DNA from: Prevotellaceae bacterium UBA2852
GTDB lineage: Bacteria; Bacteroidota; Bacteroidia; Bacteroidales; Bacteroidaceae
Reading direction: 5' to 3'
Length of the DNA stretch: 6,340 nucleotides
Assembly (NCBI GenBank): GCA_002350855.1
Contig: DEFM01000028.1
Span: 5,490 to 11,829, forward strand
Shown here: piece after piece, positions 5,172 to 6,340 of the stretch
Layout of the letters: the number at the start of each line of letters is the position of its first letter
How positions within the stretch are numbered: position 1 is the stretch's first letter
Position numbers and translations under genes: made by a program
Notes under the pieces: generated by a model
What the model saw: the letters and a program-made list of their open reading frames with translations, nothing else
The model's database searches: none
Told to the model about the DNA's origin: nothing

Positions 5172-5558
5172 TTAACGTTTACTGAACTGGAATCTGCGGC
5201 GTGCCTTTGGACGTCCTGGCTTCTTACGTTCAACTACGCGAGCATCGCGAGTGATGAAGCCTTCTGCACGGAGTGCTTTCTTGTCGTCAGCGTTTACCTT
5301 AACAAGAGCGCGTGCGATAGCGAGGCGAAGAGCCTGGCTCTGTCCGGTGAAACCACCACCGTAGAGGTTTACCTTAATATCGTATTTCTCTGCAACGTCG
5401 AGCAGTGCAAGAGGCTGCTTAACCACGAACTGTACGAGCTCGCTTGGGAAATACTCTTTCAAATCACGTTTGTTGATGGTTATCTTGCCAGTTCCTTCTG
5501 AGAGATAAACTCTGGCAACTGCTGCCTTGCGGCGACCTATAGCGTGTACTACTTCCAT
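5172..5558 (-). CDS. rpsI: 30S ribosomal protein S9
   Basis: S9 (uS9) is a head protein of the small subunit whose C-terminal tail reaches the P-site tRNA. At 128 residues the length is normal. Signature features are AIGRRKAAVARVYL at 6-19, the conserved core GGGFTGQSQALRLAIARAL at 67-85, and the basic C-terminal tail KKPGRPKARRRFQFSKR ending in the invariant Ser-Lys-Arg. The ATG at 5558 gives the standard N-terminus and lies 11 bp after the rplM stop, so the two genes are co-transcribed. No Shine-Dalgarno precedes it. Confidence 0.98.
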   Translation of the reverse strand: MEVVHAIGRRKAAVARVYLSEGTGKITINKRDLKEYFPSELVQFVVKQPLALLDVAEKYDIKVNLYGGGFTGQSQALRLAIARALVKVNADDKKALRAEGFITRDARVVERKKPGRPKARRRFQFSKR

Positions 5559-5569
5559 ATACTTATCAA

Positions 5570-6034
5570 TTATTTAAGTTTGGTTATATCTATGGTTTTT
5601 GGACTCTGTGCTTGCTTGTCGTGTTCTGCACCGTTGTAGATGTAGAGGTTTTTGATAAGCTTGTAACCAAGACGACCCTTTGGAAGCATACCTTTGACAG
5701 CGTGACGCAGGATACGTTCGTAACCGAATGGCTTCTTAGCGAGTTCCTGTGGAGTAACTCTGTGCTGTCCGCCTGGATAACCAGAGAAGGTGATGTACTC
5801 TTTGTCTGTCCATTTAGCACCCGAGAACTGAATCTGATCTGCGTTGATAACGATTACGTTGTCACCGCAATCCTGGTTGGGTGTGAAGCATGGCTTGTAT
5901 TTGCCACGAATGATTTTTGCAACCTTTGAAGCAAGACGACCAACGATAGGTTCTGCAGCAGCATCAACTATCACCCATTCCTTCTTAGCTTCTGTTGGAG
6001 TTGCGAAGTGTGTACTGAAACTTAAAGTGTTCAT
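5570..6034 (-). CDS. rplM: 50S ribosomal protein L13
   Basis: L13 (uL13) is an early-assembling large-subunit protein. The protein has 154 residues. Conserved parts are WVIVDAAAEPIVGRLASKVA at 20-39, the RGKYKPCFTPNQDCGDNVIV region at 43-62, and the L13 signature spanning about 111-140 (HAVKGMLPKGRLGYKLIKNL, then YIYNGAEHDKQAQSP). The first 18 residues (MNTLSFSTHFATPTEAKK) are a somewhat longer N-terminus than in E. coli, and no in-frame alternative Met follows before the conserved core. The gene is first in the operon, after a leader of about 140 nt. The bases before the start are A-rich with no Shine-Dalgarno. Confidence 0.98.
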   Translation of the reverse strand: MNTLSFSTHFATPTEAKKEWVIVDAAAEPIVGRLASKVAKIIRGKYKPCFTPNQDCGDNVIVINADQIQFSGAKWTDKEYITFSGYPGGQHRVTPQELAKKPFGYERILRHAVKGMLPKGRLGYKLIKNLYIYNGAEHDKQAQSPKTIDITKLK

Positions 6035-6175
6035 TACTTTTGTTCTTGTTTTTTGTTTGTTGTTACTAATAATTTTTATCTGTTTTCCTGCTGATTCACG
6101 GACCGTGTTCCCGGCTAATAGGATGCACTATCCACACAACAAGACGAGCACATCGGGGGTGTGCTCATAGAATTT
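6035..6175 (-). promoter_or_regulatory. Candidate structured 5' leader of the rplM operon
   Basis: From the predicted transcription start near 6175 to the rplM ATG there are about 140 nt. The 5' half is GC-richer and structured, and the 3' half is A-rich and open. A clear hairpin pairs GAGCACA with TGTGCTC around a CCCCCGA loop (6166-6146). Two smaller palindromes follow: GGAT-AGTGC-ATCC (6133-6121) and CACGG-T-CCGTG (6107-6097). CCCG in the first loop could pair with the downstream CGGG (near 6110-6114) as a pseudoknot. Ribosomal operon leaders often carry feedback sites, so binding by L13 or another operon product is plausible but unproven. Confidence 0.5.
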
Positions 6176-6181
6176 GGCTTG

Positions 6182-6212
6182 CAAAGTTACGCTTTTTTTC
6201 TTTAACTACAAT
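6182..6212 (-). promoter_or_regulatory. Promoter of the rplM-rpsI-rpsB-tsf operon
   Basis: On the minus strand, TAACTTTG (complement of 6189-6182) matches the Bacteroidetes -7 consensus TAnnTTTG exactly. ATTG (complement of 6212-6209) fits the -33 TTTG box at three of four positions, with the standard 19-nt spacing. A- and T-rich tracts lie within and upstream of it. Transcription would begin near 6175. Confidence 0.82.
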
Positions 6213-6273
6213 GATTTTCAAGCATTTTTTTAATGATTTGCCTAAACAATGAGAAAAAAATATATCAACAACT

Positions 6274-6303
6274 ATCAAGGATCTCAAGGATCAAAAGGGA
6301 TTA
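6274..6303. repeat. 9-bp tandem repeat (TCAAGGATC x2), copy 2
   Basis: Two perfect TCAAGGATC units (6275-6283 and 6284-6292) are followed by AAAAGGGATTA. The block matches 2403-2431 in order and orientation, with one substitution in the 9-mers and one or two changes in the tail. The sequence diverges right after GGATTA. It lies upstream of the ribosomal operon promoter, in a stretch where no gene is seen up to the window end. Confidence 0.6.
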
Positions 6304-6340
6304 TTTCTTTACGACATCGTGCTACGCACTATGATTAAAG

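Noticed and set aside
5058..5501. 147-codon plus-strand frame opposite rpsI
   Set aside because: It lies antisense to a certain ribosomal gene and its spacer, and shows no recognisable domain.
5590..6170. Frames overlapping rplM and its leader
   Set aside because: They conflict with rplM. The one ending at 6170 would run antisense through the leader and has no domain support.

Overview
The window looks like a chromosomal segment from a Bacteroidales bacterium, most likely of the Prevotella group. Three things support this. The gene order on the minus strand is rplM-rpsI-rpsB-tsf. The promoters fit the Bacteroidetes form (a TTTG-like -33 box, about 19-20 nt, then TAnnTTTG). The genes lack Shine-Dalgarno sequences and have A-rich regions before their starts. 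The genus assignment is an inference from overall protein and sequence style.

Layout. The left third (34-2403) holds three accessory or housekeeping genes. They are a secreted endonuclease/exonuclease/phosphatase-fold protein (+), an NfsA-like nitroreductase (-) whose 3' end overlaps it by 13 bp, and a small lipoprotein (+). The nitroreductase and lipoprotein genes diverge from one compact, nearly symmetric pair of overlapping promoters at 1893-1928.

The 603-bp stretch 2404-3006 has no convincing gene and is filled with repeats. It starts with 9-bp tandem repeats directly after the lipoprotein stop, which recur at the right end of the window. Next comes a roughly 192-bp fold-back element with near-perfect 22-bp inverted ends and a TTAA repeat on each side, resembling a MITE. 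After that come a second, 124-bp inverted-repeat element, two copies of a dispersed GAAAAACC...CTAAAAA repeat, and finally the strong terminator of tsf. A further copy of the MITE-like terminus lies at the extreme left edge (1-18).

The right half (3007-6340) is the translation operon, read leftward: L13, S9, S2 and EF-Ts. It starts from a near-consensus promoter at 6212-6182 and has a leader of about 140 nt containing at least one clear hairpin. It has long gaps between rpsI and rpsB (186 bp, with a possible long-range stem) and between rpsB and tsf (86 bp, with a terminator-like hairpin). It ends at the hairpin 2950-2983. L13, S9 and S2 are ribosomal subunit components, and EF-Ts recycles EF-Tu, so the operon supplies translation parts together. 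The gap hairpins suggest that the output of individual genes may be tuned separately.

No defence system, CRISPR array, phage gene, rRNA or tRNA was seen. The most novel-looking material is non-coding: the MITE-like element, the overlapping promoters and the candidate RNA structures in the ribosomal operon.
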